Positions 17,954-26,228 of a stretch of 64,000 bases of DNA are shown here, in pieces; positions within the stretch are counted from its first letter, which is position 1, and each line of letters starts with the position of its first letter. The DNA lies in assembly GCF_018760365.1 (NCBI RefSeq), contig NZ_JAHIAB010000001.1, positions 575,813 to 639,812 on the forward strand, written 5' to 3'. The notes below the pieces were generated by a model. That model saw only the letters and a list, made by a program, of their open reading frames with translations, did no database searches and was not told the DNA's origin. The translations under genes were made by a program, and so were the position numbers. This stretch comes from Pseudooceanicola endophyticus. GTDB taxonomy: Bacteria; Pseudomonadota; Alphaproteobacteria; Rhodobacterales; Rhodobacteraceae.

Positions 17954-18703
17954 ATGAGCAAATCTGCCCGCGCCGCACTCGATTATCCCGCGCTGCGCCG
18001 CAAGCTGACGAAGGCCCGCGCCCGGGGGATGCCCGACTTCCTGGAGGACCGCGGTCGCCGCCTGCTGGATGCCTGGCTGGCCACCAGCGCGTCCGAGGCC
18101 CGCCCCCTGCCCCGCACCCTGGCGCGACTCGCCTCGGGCGATGCCGCCCGCGAGATCGGAGAGATCACCGGCGCGCAGATCCGCGCCGAGCAGCCCGAGG
18201 TGCTGACAAATGCCGCCTGTGCCGCCGGCTGCGCCTTCTGCTGCATCCTGCTGGAGGGCGACGGCGGCCTGATCGGCGAGGCCGAGGCCACCGCCCTGCA
18301 CGGCGCCCTGGCGCCCTTCGCAGGGCAACCCGACGGCCGCGCCTGGCACGCCCATGCCTGCGCCGCGCTTGATCCCGAGACGCGCCAGTGCCGCGCCTAC
18401 GAGGCCCGCCCCACGGTCTGCCGCAGCTTCCTCTCGGTCGATGCCGAGGCCTGCCGCGAGAATGCCGAGGGCGGTGACGAGGACGGATCGGGGATGCTGG
18501 GCAACCACCTCGATTACCTGACCGTGCTGGCGCTCTCGCGCGAGGTGATGCGGGGCACGGCGCTGCTGCACACCTACAGCCTGGAGGCGCTGGCGCAGGC
18601 GGCCTGCGACGGTGCGCCGCTGGATGCCGCGCTGAAGGCCGCGCGCCATCCGACCTCGGAACTGGAGGAGACCTGCGAGGACATCGGCAACTCGCCCTCC
18701 TGA
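17954..18703 (+). CDS. YkgJ-type cysteine-cluster protein
   Basis: Encodes 249 residues. The centre carries CAAGCAFCC, a Cys-x3-Cys-x2-Cys-Cys cluster, with further cysteines in CAALDPETRQCRAYEARP and in TVCRSF. This pattern defines the YkgJ/Fli-B-like zinc- or iron-binding family, whose biochemical role is not established. The ATG at 17954 follows a purine-rich stretch; no membrane segment is visible. It is encoded head-on between rplA and rplJ, interrupting the usual rplKAJL order, and is followed by two stem-loops before the convergent rplA. Confidence 0.75.
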   Translation: MSKSARAALDYPALRRKLTKARARGMPDFLEDRGRRLLDAWLATSASEARPLPRTLARLASGDAAREIGEITGAQIRAEQPEVLTNAACAAGCAFCCILLEGDGGLIGEAEATALHGALAPFAGQPDGRAWHAHACAALDPETRQCRAYEARPTVCRSFLSVDAEACRENAEGGDEDGSGMLGNHLDYLTVLALSREVMRGTALLHTYSLEALAQAACDGAPLDAALKAARHPTSELEETCEDIGNSPS

Positions 18704-18728
18704 CGCCCCTGCCCTGCCCGGGTCCCGA

Positions 18729-18784
18729 GGGGCCCGGAAACGGGGCCCCGAAATGCGAAAGGGCGGACCGAAGCCCGCCCTTTC
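18729..18784. terminator. Two adjacent stem-loops between the YkgJ gene and rplA (bidirectional terminator)
   Basis: The first hairpin pairs GGGGCCC with GGGCCCC (18729-18749). The second pairs GAAAGGGCGG with CCGCCCTTTC (18757-18784), a perfect 10-bp stem with an 8-nt loop and short U-runs in either direction. They serve the convergent YkgJ gene and rplA. Confidence 0.7.
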
Positions 18785-18806
18785 AGAATGTCACCGATCG
18801 GAACGA

Positions 18807-19505
18807 TCAGTTGCCGGTTGCGCTTTCGACAGCGACCGAGACGCCCGGGCCCATGGTCGAGCTCAGCGAGATGCCCTTCATGTAGGTGCCTTTGGCGCCT
18901 GCGGGCTTCGCGCGGGAAACTGCTTCCACGAAAGCGCGGATGTTCTCGACCAGCTTGGCTTCGTCGAAGGAGACCTTGCCGACGCCGGCGTGCACGACGC
19001 CTGCTTTTTCGACCTTGAACTGCACTTCGCCGCCCTTGGCTGCTTCCACGGCCGCTTTCACGTCCATGGTCACGGTGCCGACCTTGGGGTTCGGCATCAG
19101 GTTGCGCGGGCCGAGGATCTTGCCCAGACGGCCGACGATCGGCATCATGTCCGGGGTCGCGATGCAACGGTCGAAGTCGATGGTGCCGCCCTGGATGGAT
19201 TCCATCAGGTCTTCTGCACCGACGACGTCCGCACCGGCTTCCTTGGCTTCGTCAGCCTTGGCGCCACGGGCGAAGACGGCAACGCGCACGTCCTTGCCGG
19301 TGCCGTTGGGCAGGCCGACGACGCCGCGGACCATCTGGTCTGCGTGACGGGGATCGACGCCGAGGTTCACGGCGATCTCGACGGTCTCGTCGAACTTGGC
19401 CTTTGCGTTGGCCTTGATCAGCGTGACCGCTTCTTCGATCGAGATGTTTTCCTTGCCGGCGAAGGCTTCGCGGGCGGCGCGGGTACGTTTACCGAGCTTA
19501 GCCAT
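18807..19505 (-). CDS. rplA: 50S ribosomal protein L1
   Basis: Encodes 232 residues from the ATG at 19505 ([15 protein letters not shown]), which overlaps the rplK stop by one base (TGATG); a GTG one codon earlier is the only alternative. The signature segment [20 protein letters not shown] is intact. L1 forms the mobile stalk at the E site and in many bacteria represses rplKA translation. The transcript ends at the stem-loops 18729-18784. Confidence 0.97.
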   Translation of the reverse strand: MAKLGKRTRAAREAFAGKENISIEEAVTLIKANAKAKFDETVEIAVNLGVDPRHADQMVRGVVGLPNGTGKDVRVAVFARGAKADEAKEAGADVVGAEDLMESIQGGTIDFDRCIATPDMMPIVGRLGKILGPRNLMPNPKVGTVTMDVKAAVEAAKGGEVQFKVEKAGVVHAGVGKVSFDEAKLVENIRAFVEAVSRAKPAGAKGTYMKGISLSSTMGPGVSVAVESATGN

Positions 19506-19930
19506 CACTTCACCTCGATGCCCATGGAGCGGGCGGAGCCCAGGATGATCTGCATCGCCGCTTCGATATCGTTGGCATTCAGATCTTTCATCTTCGCTTC
19601 AGCGATTTCCTTGACCTGAGCAACGGTCACCGTACCTGCGGTGGCCTTGCCGGGGGTCTTGGAACCGGACTGCAGCTTGGCGGCCTTCTTCAGGTAATAA
19701 GACGCGGGGGGCGTCTTGATTTCCATCGTGAAGGACTTGTCCTGGTAGTAGGTGATGACGGTCGGGCAGGGTGCGCCAACTTCCATGTCCTGCGTCTTGG
19801 CGTTGAACGCCTTGCAGAATTCCATGATGTTGATGCCGCGCTGACCCAGTGCGGGGCCGACCGGCGGGGACGGGTTGGCTTTGCCAGCCGGGACTTGCAG
19901 CTTGAGGCTGCCGATCAGTTTCTTGGCCAT
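19505..19930 (-). CDS. rplK: 50S ribosomal protein L11
   Basis: Encodes 141 residues starting [20 protein letters not shown], with the proline-rich N-terminus ([19 protein letters not shown]) that contacts thiopeptides and the GTPase-associated rRNA. The C-terminal rRNA-binding domain contains [15 protein letters not shown]. It is coupled to rplA by a one-base overlap. AAGGAG precedes the start, and a perfect stem-loop lies just upstream. Confidence 0.97.
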   Translation of the reverse strand: MAKKLIGSLKLQVPAGKANPSPPVGPALGQRGINIMEFCKAFNAKTQDMEVGAPCPTVITYYQDKSFTMEIKTPPASYYLKKAAKLQSGSKTPGKATAGTVTVAQVKEIAEAKMKDLNANDIEAAMQIILGSARSMGIEVK

Positions 19931-19951
19931 TGGCCTTCTCCTTGGTTCACC

Positions 19952-19971
19952 GGCACATCCTTCGATGTGCC
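19952..19971 (-). promoter_or_regulatory. Stem-loop next to the rplK ribosome-binding site
   Basis: Read on the minus strand, GGCACAUC-GAAG-GAUGUGCC is a perfect 8-bp stem with a 4-nt loop, about 20 nt before the rplK ATG. It may be the L1 autoregulatory site; no match to the L1-binding motif was verified. Confidence 0.4.
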
Positions 19972-20101
19972 CTGGCGGATCACGACGCGTCGCGCCCGCC
20001 TGTCAGCGTGGTCTGGTCCGAAGCGCGCGCGCCCCTCGCCTCCCACGAATGAATGCCGGCCCTGCCCCGGCGGACGCGCCCGAAGGCGCGCGTGACCCGG
20101 G

Positions 20102-20635
20102 TCAGCCCTGCTTGGTGACCTGGGTGAATTCCAGCTCGACCGGGGTTTCCCGACCGAAGATCGAGACCGAGACCTTGAGGCGCTGGTTGTCCTCGTCGAC
20201 CTCCTCGATCATGCCATCGAAGTCCTCGAACGGACCGTCGTTGACCTTGACCTTCTCGCCCACCTCGAAGTGGATGAGCGTGCGCGGCGCTTCTTCGCCT
20301 TCCTGGACGCGGCCCAGGATGCCCTGCACCTCCGCGTCACGCATCGGCATCGGACGGCCCTGCGGACCGAGGAAGCCGGTGACGCGGTTGATCGAGTTCA
20401 CCAGGTGATAACCCTCGTCCGACATTTCCATGTGGACCAGCACGTAGCCGGGCATGAAACGGCGTTCGGTCGAGACCTTCTTGCCCCGACGGATCTCGAT
20501 CACTTCCTCGGTCGGCACGAGCACCTCGTCGATCTGGTCCTGAAGACCCTTCTCTTCGACGCTCTGCCGGATCTGCTCGGCGATCTTCTTCTCGAAGTTC
20601 GAGAGGACCGAGACCGAGTACCACCGTTTCGCCAT
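20102..20635 (-). CDS. nusG: Transcription termination/antitermination protein NusG
   Basis: Encodes 177 residues from the ATG at 20635 ([22 protein letters not shown]). The NGN domain is followed by a C-terminal KOW domain containing [19 protein letters not shown]. NusG binds RNA polymerase, suppresses pausing and links to Rho or S10. A longer reading frame upstream adds 19 unlikely residues and is not used. It follows secE after 227 nt, an unusually long spacer for this pair, which holds a GGGGCCGAGU/ACUCAGCCCC hairpin (20804-20828). Confidence 0.96.
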   Translation of the reverse strand: MAKRWYSVSVLSNFEKKIAEQIRQSVEEKGLQDQIDEVLVPTEEVIEIRRGKKVSTERRFMPGYVLVHMEMSDEGYHLVNSINRVTGFLGPQGRPMPMRDAEVQGILGRVQEGEEAPRTLIHFEVGEKVKVNDGPFEDFDGMIEEVDEDNQRLKVSVSIFGRETPVELEFTQVTKQG

Positions 20636-20862
20636 GTCGCAACGACCCTTGCTAGTTCCACTCAATGCCGCGGGGTGCCCTCGGGCACACACGACCGAAA
20701 TTTCCGTCGGACCTTCGCGGCGTTCCCGGGGAACGCGAAAGGCCCTTCCCCCATAGAAAACCGGCGCGGGGCCGAATCGCCACGCGCCAGATCAGGGGGA
20801 ACGGGGGCTGAGTACAAAACTCGGCCCCGATGTGCAAGTCCCGGGGTGCCCCGGGGCCCGGC

Positions 20863-21054
20863 TCAGCTGAAGAGGCTGAGGATGCCCTGCAGACCCGAGC
20901 GGATGCCGAGGTCGACGAGCGCGAAGAACACGGCGGTCAGGGCGGCCATGACCAGCACCATGACGGTGGTCAGCGCGACTTCGCGACGCGTGGGCCATGC
21001 GACCTTGCCGATCTCGGTACGGGTCTGCTGGATGAACTGGAGCGGGTTCGCCAT
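20863..21054 (-). CDS. secE: Preprotein translocase subunit SecE
   Basis: Encodes 63 residues, the short single-span form of SecE. An amphipathic N-terminus (MANPLQFIQQTRTEIGKVAW, then PTRREV) precedes one transmembrane segment, TTVMVLVMAALTAVFFALVD. SecE clamps SecY in the inner membrane and is essential for protein export. It lies 159 nt downstream of tRNA-Trp and upstream of nusG, its standard position. Confidence 0.95.
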   Translation of the reverse strand: MANPLQFIQQTRTEIGKVAWPTRREVALTTVMVLVMAALTAVFFALVDLGIRSGLQGILSLFS

Positions 21055-21212
21055 GGCGGGATCCTCACCTGGATGTCTCTGGGCAGGGCCCGACGGGCCC
21101 CTGCGGGTGCTCTCCCTTACGCGGATGCGCAGGGATTATCAACCCGTTCGCATCACGCCGGAAGAGCCCGAAATGGGCTGGCGGACCGTGCTGGCGATGT
21201 CGTGATGGAAAC

Positions 21213-21288
21213 TGGCAGGGGCAGCAGGACTCGAACCCGCGACCCTCGGTTTTGGAGACCGATGCTCTACCAACTGAGCTATACCCCT
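21213..21288 (-). tRNA. tRNA-Trp (anticodon CCA)
   Basis: 76 nt including an encoded 3' CCA. The acceptor arm AGGGGUA pairs with UGCCCCU, the D-arm reads UAGCUCAGUUGGUAGAGCA, the anticodon loop is CUCCAAA and the T-arm contains GGGUUCGAGUCCU. It lies between tuf copy 2/zntB and secE, the classical tuf-tRNA-Trp-secE neighbourhood. Confidence 0.97.
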
Positions 21289-21304
21289 ATGCCGTAGGGC
21301 GGTG

Positions 21305-21331
21305 ATTATGGCAGGGCGCGCAGAAGATCAA
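21305..21331 (-). promoter_or_regulatory. Candidate promoter of tRNA-Trp
   Basis: Minus strand TTGATC (21326-21331) and CATAAT (21305-21310) lie 17 nt upstream of the tRNA. The 15-nt spacer is short for sigma-70, but the -10 matches at 5/6 positions. Confidence 0.4.
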
Positions 21332-21388
21332 GGGAGAGTTTCGGGCCGTGGAGAGATTTCCCGCCTGTCCTTGCGGCAGGGGGCGGGA

Positions 21389-21448
21389 GGGGGCGCTGCC
21401 CCCGTCGCCCCGAGGGGCGACTCCCCCGGGATATTTCCGACCAGATGA
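21389..21448 (+). repeat. Structured intergenic repeat, copy A
   Basis: The element consists of a GGGGGC-GCT-GCCCCC hairpin, a second GC hairpin GTCGCCCCGAGGGGCGAC, and the tail CTCCCCCGGGATATTTCC...CCAGATGA. The same architecture and tail recur at 31142-31198, with an inverted copy at 31222-31268. It lies between tRNA-Trp and zntB. Confidence 0.7.
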
Positions 21449-21461
21449 CGGGGAGCGGCGC

Positions 21462-22433
21462 CTAGAGCCAGCGGAAACCGCGCAGGATGGCCAGGACGAG
21501 AGCCACCAGGGCGATCAGCAGGCCGGTGAAGACCCAGAAGGCATGCGGATCCCCTGCCCCGGGCATGCCGCCCACGTTTATGCCGAAAAGCCCGGTCAGG
21601 AAGCCCAGCGGCAGGAAGATGCCCGAGATGATCGCCAGCACGTACATGTGGCTGTTGAGCCGGTCCGCCAGCAGCCCGGCCAGTTCGTCGCGCAGGACGC
21701 CGAGATTGTCGCGCAGCTCGTCGAGGTTTTCCGAGACCCGGGTCAGCCGGTCGTGATTCTCCTGCAGCTCGCGCAGGTCATGCTCGGAAAAGAGGGGGGA
21801 CTTCGAGCCTGCCAGCAGCTTCAGCGCGTCGCGCTGCGGCGGCATGTGGCGGCGCAGCTCCACCACGGAGAGCCGCAGCGCGACGATTCGGCGGCGCAGA
21901 TCCTTGGAGGGGGACTGGATGATCTCGGTCTCCAGCCCGTCGACATCGCTGTCGAGCTCGGTCACGAAGGGTTCGATGCGGTCGGTCAGCCGGTCCGCCA
22001 GCATGGCGATGAATTCCCCGGCGGTGGCCGGTCCCGCGCCGGCGTCGATCTCCGCGGCGATGTCCTCCAGCGCGCGGACCCGCTGGCGCGACAGCGTCAC
22101 GATGCGGTGGGCATCGGCCCAGAGCCGCACCGCCACCATGTCCTCCCGGTCCTTGCCGGGGTTGAGGTTGACTCCCCTGAGGATCACCAGGAGCCCCTCT
22201 CCGATCGCCGTGGCGCGGGGGCGGGTCTCGGTCTGGGTCAGGGCCTCGGTCACCGTGTCGTCGAGATAGGAGAGATGCGCCGCCACCCAGTCCTGGGCAT
22301 CGTCATGGGTGGCATCGAGATGCGCCCAGGCCAGGGTCGGCGACAGCAGCATGTCCTGCACGTCGTGCCCCGCCAGGCGCTGGCAGCGCGCGGGACCGTC
22401 GAGGACATAGGCGAAATGGATCGGATGGGTCAT
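21462..22433 (-). CDS. zntB: CorA-family metal transporter, ZntB-like
   Basis: Encodes 323 residues from the ATG at 22433 (MTHPIHFAYVLDG). A long cytoplasmic alpha/beta and helical domain is followed by two C-terminal transmembrane helices (YVLAIISGIFLPLGFLTGLF and AFWVFTGLLIALVALVLAIL). The selectivity loop reads GINVGGMPG, the ZntB-type variant of the CorA GMN motif. The family forms pentameric zinc or divalent-cation channels in the inner membrane. The start has no strong Shine-Dalgarno, and an upstream in-frame ATG would add 35 residues overlapping the tuf terminator. It lies 132 nt past tuf copy 2. Confidence 0.85.
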   Translation of the reverse strand: MTHPIHFAYVLDGPARCQRLAGHDVQDMLLSPTLAWAHLDATHDDAQDWVAAHLSYLDDTVTEALTQTETRPRATAIGEGLLVILRGVNLNPGKDREDMVAVRLWADAHRIVTLSRQRVRALEDIAAEIDAGAGPATAGEFIAMLADRLTDRIEPFVTELDSDVDGLETEIIQSPSKDLRRRIVALRLSVVELRRHMPPQRDALKLLAGSKSPLFSEHDLRELQENHDRLTRVSENLDELRDNLGVLRDELAGLLADRLNSHMYVLAIISGIFLPLGFLTGLFGINVGGMPGAGDPHAFWVFTGLLIALVALVLAILRGFRWL

Positions 22434-22496
22434 GGCGGCGATGATAGGCGGGCGCCCCGAAAGGTCCAGCGCCGCGACATCGCCCTGCCGCAACGG

Positions 22497-22526
22497 GAAA
22501 CGGCGGAGGAGATCCCCCGCCGTTTC
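22497..22526 (-). terminator. Terminator after tuf copy 2
   Basis: A 10-bp stem GAAACGGCGG/CCGCCGUUUC with a 10-nt loop, 40 nt beyond the tuf stop. It resembles the terminator after tuf copy 1 in stem sequence (GAAACGGC) but is not identical to it. Confidence 0.7.
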
Positions 22527-22565
22527 GAAGTCTGGCATCAGCGGGTCACCCCGCGGAAGCGTCGA

Positions 22566-23741
22566 TCACTCGATGATTTTCGAGACGACGCCGGAGCCGA
22601 CGGTGCGGCCGCCTTCACGGATAGCGAAGCGCAGCTTCTCTTCCATTGCGATCGGCGCGATCAGCTCGACGGTGAACTTCAGGTTGTCGCCGGGCATGAC
22701 CATCTCGGTGCCCTCGGGCAGTTCGACGGTGCCGGTGACGTCCGTGGTCCGGAAGTAGAACTGCGGGCGGTAGTTCGCGAAGAACGGCGTGTGACGGCCA
22801 CCCTCTTCCTTGGTCAGGATGTAGGCTTCGGCTTCGAACTTGGTGTGCGGCTTGACCGAACCCGGCTTGCAGAGCACCTGGCCACGTTCCACGCCTTCAC
22901 GGTCGATGCCGCGCAGCAGGGCGCCGATGTTGTCGCCGGCTTCCCCGCGATCCAGCAGCTTGCGGAACATTTCCACGCCGGTGCAGGTGGTTTTCTTGGT
23001 GGCCTTGATGCCGACGATTTCGAGTTCGTCGCCAACGTTGACCACACCACGCTCGACGCGGCCGGTGACCACGGTGCCGCGGCCCGAGATCGAGAACACG
23101 TCTTCGATCGGCATCAGGAACGGCTGGTCGACAGCGCGTGCCGGCTGCGGGATGTACGCGTCAACGGCGGCCATCAGTTCGCGGATCTTGTTCTCGCCGA
23201 TCTCGGGATCACGGCCTTCCAGTGCGGCCAGAGCCGAACCTGCGATGACGGGGATGTCGTCGCCGGGGAAGTCGTAGGCGGACAGCAGTTCGCGCACTTC
23301 CATCTCGACGAGCTCCAGCAGCTCCTCGTCGTCGACCTGGTCGACCTTGTTCATGAACACGACCATGGCGGGGATACCCACCTGGCGGCCCAGCAGGATG
23401 TGCTCGCGGGTCTGCGGCATCGGGCCGTCAGCTGCGTTCACGACCAGGATCGCGCCGTCCATCTGGGCGGCACCGGTGATCATGTTCTTCACGTAGTCGG
23501 CGTGGCCGGGGCAGTCGACGTGCGCGTAGTGACGGGCTTCGGTCTCGTATTCCACGTGTGCGGTCGAGATCGTGATGCCACGGGCCTTCTCTTCGGGCGC
23601 GCCGTCGATCTGGTCGTAGGCCTTGAAGTCACCGAAGTACTTCGTGATCGCCGCCGTCAGCGTCGTCTTGCCGTGGTCAACGTGACCGATCGTGCCGATG
23701 TTGCAGTGCGGTTTGCCGCGCTCAAACTTTTCCTTTGCCAT
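22566..23741 (-). CDS. tuf: Elongation factor Tu, copy 2 (upstream of tRNA-Trp/secE)
   Basis: Encodes the same 391-residue EF-Tu as copy 1. Reading both copies base by base, I see one difference, at 22647 (GCA versus GCC alanine in the codon before MEEK). The ATG at 23741 has a different upstream region from copy 1 and its own promoter-like sequence. Two tuf genes at these two loci are common in proteobacteria and are kept alike by gene conversion. This copy occupies the tufB position. Confidence 0.98.
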   Translation of the reverse strand: MAKEKFERGKPHCNIGTIGHVDHGKTTLTAAITKYFGDFKAYDQIDGAPEEKARGITISTAHVEYETEARHYAHVDCPGHADYVKNMITGAAQMDGAILVVNAADGPMPQTREHILLGRQVGIPAMVVFMNKVDQVDDEELLELVEMEVRELLSAYDFPGDDIPVIAGSALAALEGRDPEIGENKIRELMAAVDAYIPQPARAVDQPFLMPIEDVFSISGRGTVVTGRVERGVVNVGDELEIVGIKATKKTTCTGVEMFRKLLDRGEAGDNIGALLRGIDREGVERGQVLCKPGSVKPHTKFEAEAYILTKEEGGRHTPFFANYRPQFYFRTTDVTGTVELPEGTEMVMPGDNLKFTVELIAPIAMEEKLRFAIREGGRTVGSGVVSKIIE

Positions 23742-23796
23742 CGTCAGGCGCCTCTGTGGTTTGGGGGCCAACCCGGCCCGATTTCACTGGGGCCGC

Positions 23797-23825
23797 GATT
23801 TATTTTGTCCCGAAGGGAAAATCAA
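23797..23825 (-). promoter_or_regulatory. Candidate promoter of tuf copy 2
   Basis: TTGATT (23820-23825) and TAAATC (23797-23802) are 17 nt apart on the minus strand in an AT-rich island, about 56 nt upstream of the tuf ATG. The rest of the 237-nt spacer is GC-rich with no further clear signal. Confidence 0.45.
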
Positions 23826-23978
23826 GCGCCACTTCGGCAACAGCGCCCTGCTGTCACATCGGCGAAACGCCCCCGGGATGCGCCCCGTCACGCGCCTGTC
23901 GCGAAAGCGTCACGCAGATGCCGCAACCCGCCCGCGACCCGGGGTCGCGGGACAGGGTCCGACGGTGGTCAGGCGGGC

Positions 23979-24569
23979 TCAGGAACCGGAGGGTTTCGCG
24001 GCCGGGGCGGTGCTGTCGTGCTTGGCGAACCAGGCCGGGTTGTCGGCCAGCCAGTCCTCGATCTTCTGGGCGGCGCGGTCGGCCAGCTGGTCGATCTGCT
24101 CTTCCCGGGTCATCGTGAACCCGGTGCCGATCAGGCTCTGGGCGCCGAATTTCTCCATCACCACGATCAGCTTCGGCTCCTCGTTGATCTTGCCGCCCTT
24201 GGCGTCGTCCCAGACCGTGACCTTGATCATCAGGATCGACTTCGGCGCGAAGATCAGCGGAATGCCGGGCGCGGCCAGCACGTACCCCTCGACCGAGATC
24301 CCCAGATGATAGAGCTGGTCGCCGTCATAGGGCCGCAGGCGCTTCTCGACCGAGGCCTTGATGGCATTCTGGAACTCTTCCGGCGAGGCCTCCCGCGACA
24401 GCGGGCCCTGGCGCATCTTCGAGGCCACCACGACATCCCAGCCCAGCTTGAAATGGCCGAGGTCGGGATGCTGGTCCGCCTTCTGGCTTGAGGCGCAACC
24501 GCCGAGCATCAGCAGCGCCGTCAGGCCCAGGGCGGGCACCAGGCGGCGTGAAAGGATCTGGGCGGTCAT
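23979..24569 (-). CDS. Putative lipoprotein of unknown function
   Basis: Encodes 196 residues. The N-terminus MTAQILSRRLVPALGLTALL plus LGGC forms a lipoprotein signal with the lipobox cysteine at residue 25, so the protein is probably anchored to a membrane facing the periplasm. The mature part is mixed alpha/beta with no motif I recognise; residues such as DQLYHLGISVEGYVLAAPGI suggest a small globular domain. Divergent from the P450 gene by 156 nt. Lipidation is well supported; no function is proposed. Confidence 0.7.
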   Translation of the reverse strand: MTAQILSRRLVPALGLTALLMLGGCASSQKADQHPDLGHFKLGWDVVVASKMRQGPLSREASPEEFQNAIKASVEKRLRPYDGDQLYHLGISVEGYVLAAPGIPLIFAPKSILMIKVTVWDDAKGGKINEEPKLIVVMEKFGAQSLIGTGFTMTREEQIDQLADRAAQKIEDWLADNPAWFAKHDSTAPAAKPSGS

Positions 24570-24651
24570 GCGGCCTCCTCGGGCAGATCTGGATCCTTTC
24601 CCCGATAGCGGATCGGCCCGGGCGTTTCAATTATCGCGGGACCGGGCGGGG

Positions 24652-24679
24652 TTCCGGCTGCCCGCCATAGTGATATGAT
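24652..24679 (+). promoter_or_regulatory. Possible promoter of the P450 gene
   Basis: TTCCGG (24652-24657) and TATGAT (24674-24679) are 16 nt apart, ending 47 nt before the chosen P450 ATG. Only the -10 is a good match. Confidence 0.3.
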
Positions 24680-24725
24680 CCCCACAATGCGGGCCCGGCA
24701 CGGGGCCCGCCCGGCGGAGACCCCG

Positions 24726-26099
24726 ATGCCCGACGACCAGAGCCCCCCTCCTGCCCTGCCGGTGCGCGTCCCGCTGGTGACCGCGCCGCTGGGGATGCTC
24801 GGCTCGCTGCGCGCGGCGCGGCGCAACGTCCTCGAGATCCTGCCGGAGCTTGCGGTGAAGCAGCCCATCGTCTCGGGCAGGATGGGGATCCGCTGGCACA
24901 TGCTGATGGATCCCGCCGCGATCCGGCGGGTGCTGCTGGAACGGGTCGAGGATTACCCCAAGAGCGGGGTGACGAAGAACCTGCTGCGCCCGGTGATCGG
25001 GCATTCGCTGTTCATCGCCGAGGGGGCGCACTGGCGCTGGCAACGCCGCGCGGTGGCGCCGGTCTTCTCGCACCGCCACGTCACCGGCCTCGGCCCGGTG
25101 ATGAGCGCAGCCGCAGATCACGCCTGCGCCCGCGTGGCCGCCGCCGGCCCCGGTGCGGTCGACATGGCCGACGAGATGGTCCGCGCCACCTTCGAGGTGA
25201 TCTCCGAAATCACCTTCTCGGGCGGCAAGAGCTTCGATCGCGACGCGGTGCACCGCGCCATCGACGGCTACATCGCGGCGGCGGCCCGGGTCTCGATCCT
25301 CGACATGCTGGGCGCGCCCGACTGGATCCCGCGCCCGGCGCGGGCGCTCTCCGGTCCGGTGGTGAAGCGCATGAAGGCGGTGGCGGACGATGCCATCGCC
25401 TCGCGCCGGGCCAGCGGCCAGCGCGGCCCGGCCCCGGATCTGCTCGACCTTCTGCTGGCCGCCGAGGACCCCGAGGAGCACCGCCGCATGAGCGACGCGG
25501 AGCTGGCGGACAACCTGCTGACCTTCATCGTCGCCGGCCACGAGACAACGGCGCTGACGCTGGGCTGGGCGCTGTACCTCTGCGCCTTCGACCCCGCGGT
25601 CCAGGACCGCGCCCGCGCCGAGGCCCGCGCCGCCCTGGGCGAGCGGACCGCGACCGCCGCGGACCTGCCGCAGCTGCCCTACCTGCGGGCGATCATCGAC
25701 GAGGCCCTCCGCCTCTACCCGCCCGCCGCGATCATCTCGCGGACCGCGCAGGTGCCCGACAGGCTGTGTGGAAGGGAGGTGCGCGCCGGCGATACGGTGA
25801 TGCTGCCGATCTACGCGCTGCACCGCAACCGCCTGCTCTGGGACCGGCCCGACGCCTTCGATCCGGACCGTTTCACCGACCGCAAGGCGGTGCCCCGCTA
25901 TGCCTACCTGCCGTTCGGGGACGGCCCGCGGGTCTGCATCGGCGCCAGCTTCGCCGTGCAGGAGGCGGTGATCATCCTGGCCACGTTACTGGCCCGTTTC
26001 CGGTTCACCCCGATCCCTGGCCGCAATCCGCGCCCGGTGATGATCCTGACACTGCGCCCCGAAGGTGGCATCTGGCTGCGGGCCGAAGCACTTTCCTGA
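24726..26099 (+). CDS. Cytochrome P450
   Basis: Encodes 457 residues with all P450 hallmarks: the C-helix WRWQRR (103-108), the oxygen-activating I-helix AGHETT (270-275), the K-helix ExxR as EALR (326-329) and the heme-binding loop FGDGPRVCIGASFA with the thiolate Cys404. It has no membrane anchor, so it is a soluble class I-type enzyme that needs external ferredoxin and reductase; none is encoded nearby. I start at the ATG at 24726, after CGGAGA; another ATG 17 codons upstream is possible. Its substrate cannot be predicted from context; it is a stand-alone gene convergent with parC. Confidence 0.92.
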   Translation: MPDDQSPPPALPVRVPLVTAPLGMLGSLRAARRNVLEILPELAVKQPIVSGRMGIRWHMLMDPAAIRRVLLERVEDYPKSGVTKNLLRPVIGHSLFIAEGAHWRWQRRAVAPVFSHRHVTGLGPVMSAAADHACARVAAAGPGAVDMADEMVRATFEVISEITFSGGKSFDRDAVHRAIDGYIAAAARVSILDMLGAPDWIPRPARALSGPVVKRMKAVADDAIASRRASGQRGPAPDLLDLLLAAEDPEEHRRMSDAELADNLLTFIVAGHETTALTLGWALYLCAFDPAVQDRARAEARAALGERTATAADLPQLPYLRAIIDEALRLYPPAAIISRTAQVPDRLCGREVRAGDTVMLPIYALHRNRLLWDRPDAFDPDRFTDRKAVPRYAYLPFGDGPRVCIGASFAVQEAVIILATLLARFRFTPIPGRNPRPVMILTLRPEGGIWLRAEALS

Positions 26100-26101
26100 C
26101 C

Positions 26102-26215
26102 CATTTTCTTGTTCCAAATACCTTCGCCGAAGGCTTCGTTCCGCAGGAACGAAATCGCCCCGGACCTGTGGTCCGGGGCGACGCTCCGCGGGAGGTATTT
26201 GAGAACAAGAAAATG
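26102..26215. repeat. Long imperfect inverted repeat between P450 and parC
   Basis: Arms 26102-26123 and 26193-26215 are complementary over 22 bp with a single-base bulge (TTTTCTTGTTC...AAATACCT). They enclose two further hairpins: CGTTCC-GCA-GGAACG and CGCCCCGGACC-TGT-GGTCCGGGGCG. The element can terminate both convergent genes. Its hairpin plus TATTTG...ATGA layout resembles the repeats at 21389 and 31142-31268. Confidence 0.75.
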
Positions 26216-26228
26216 AGACAGGTCGCTC

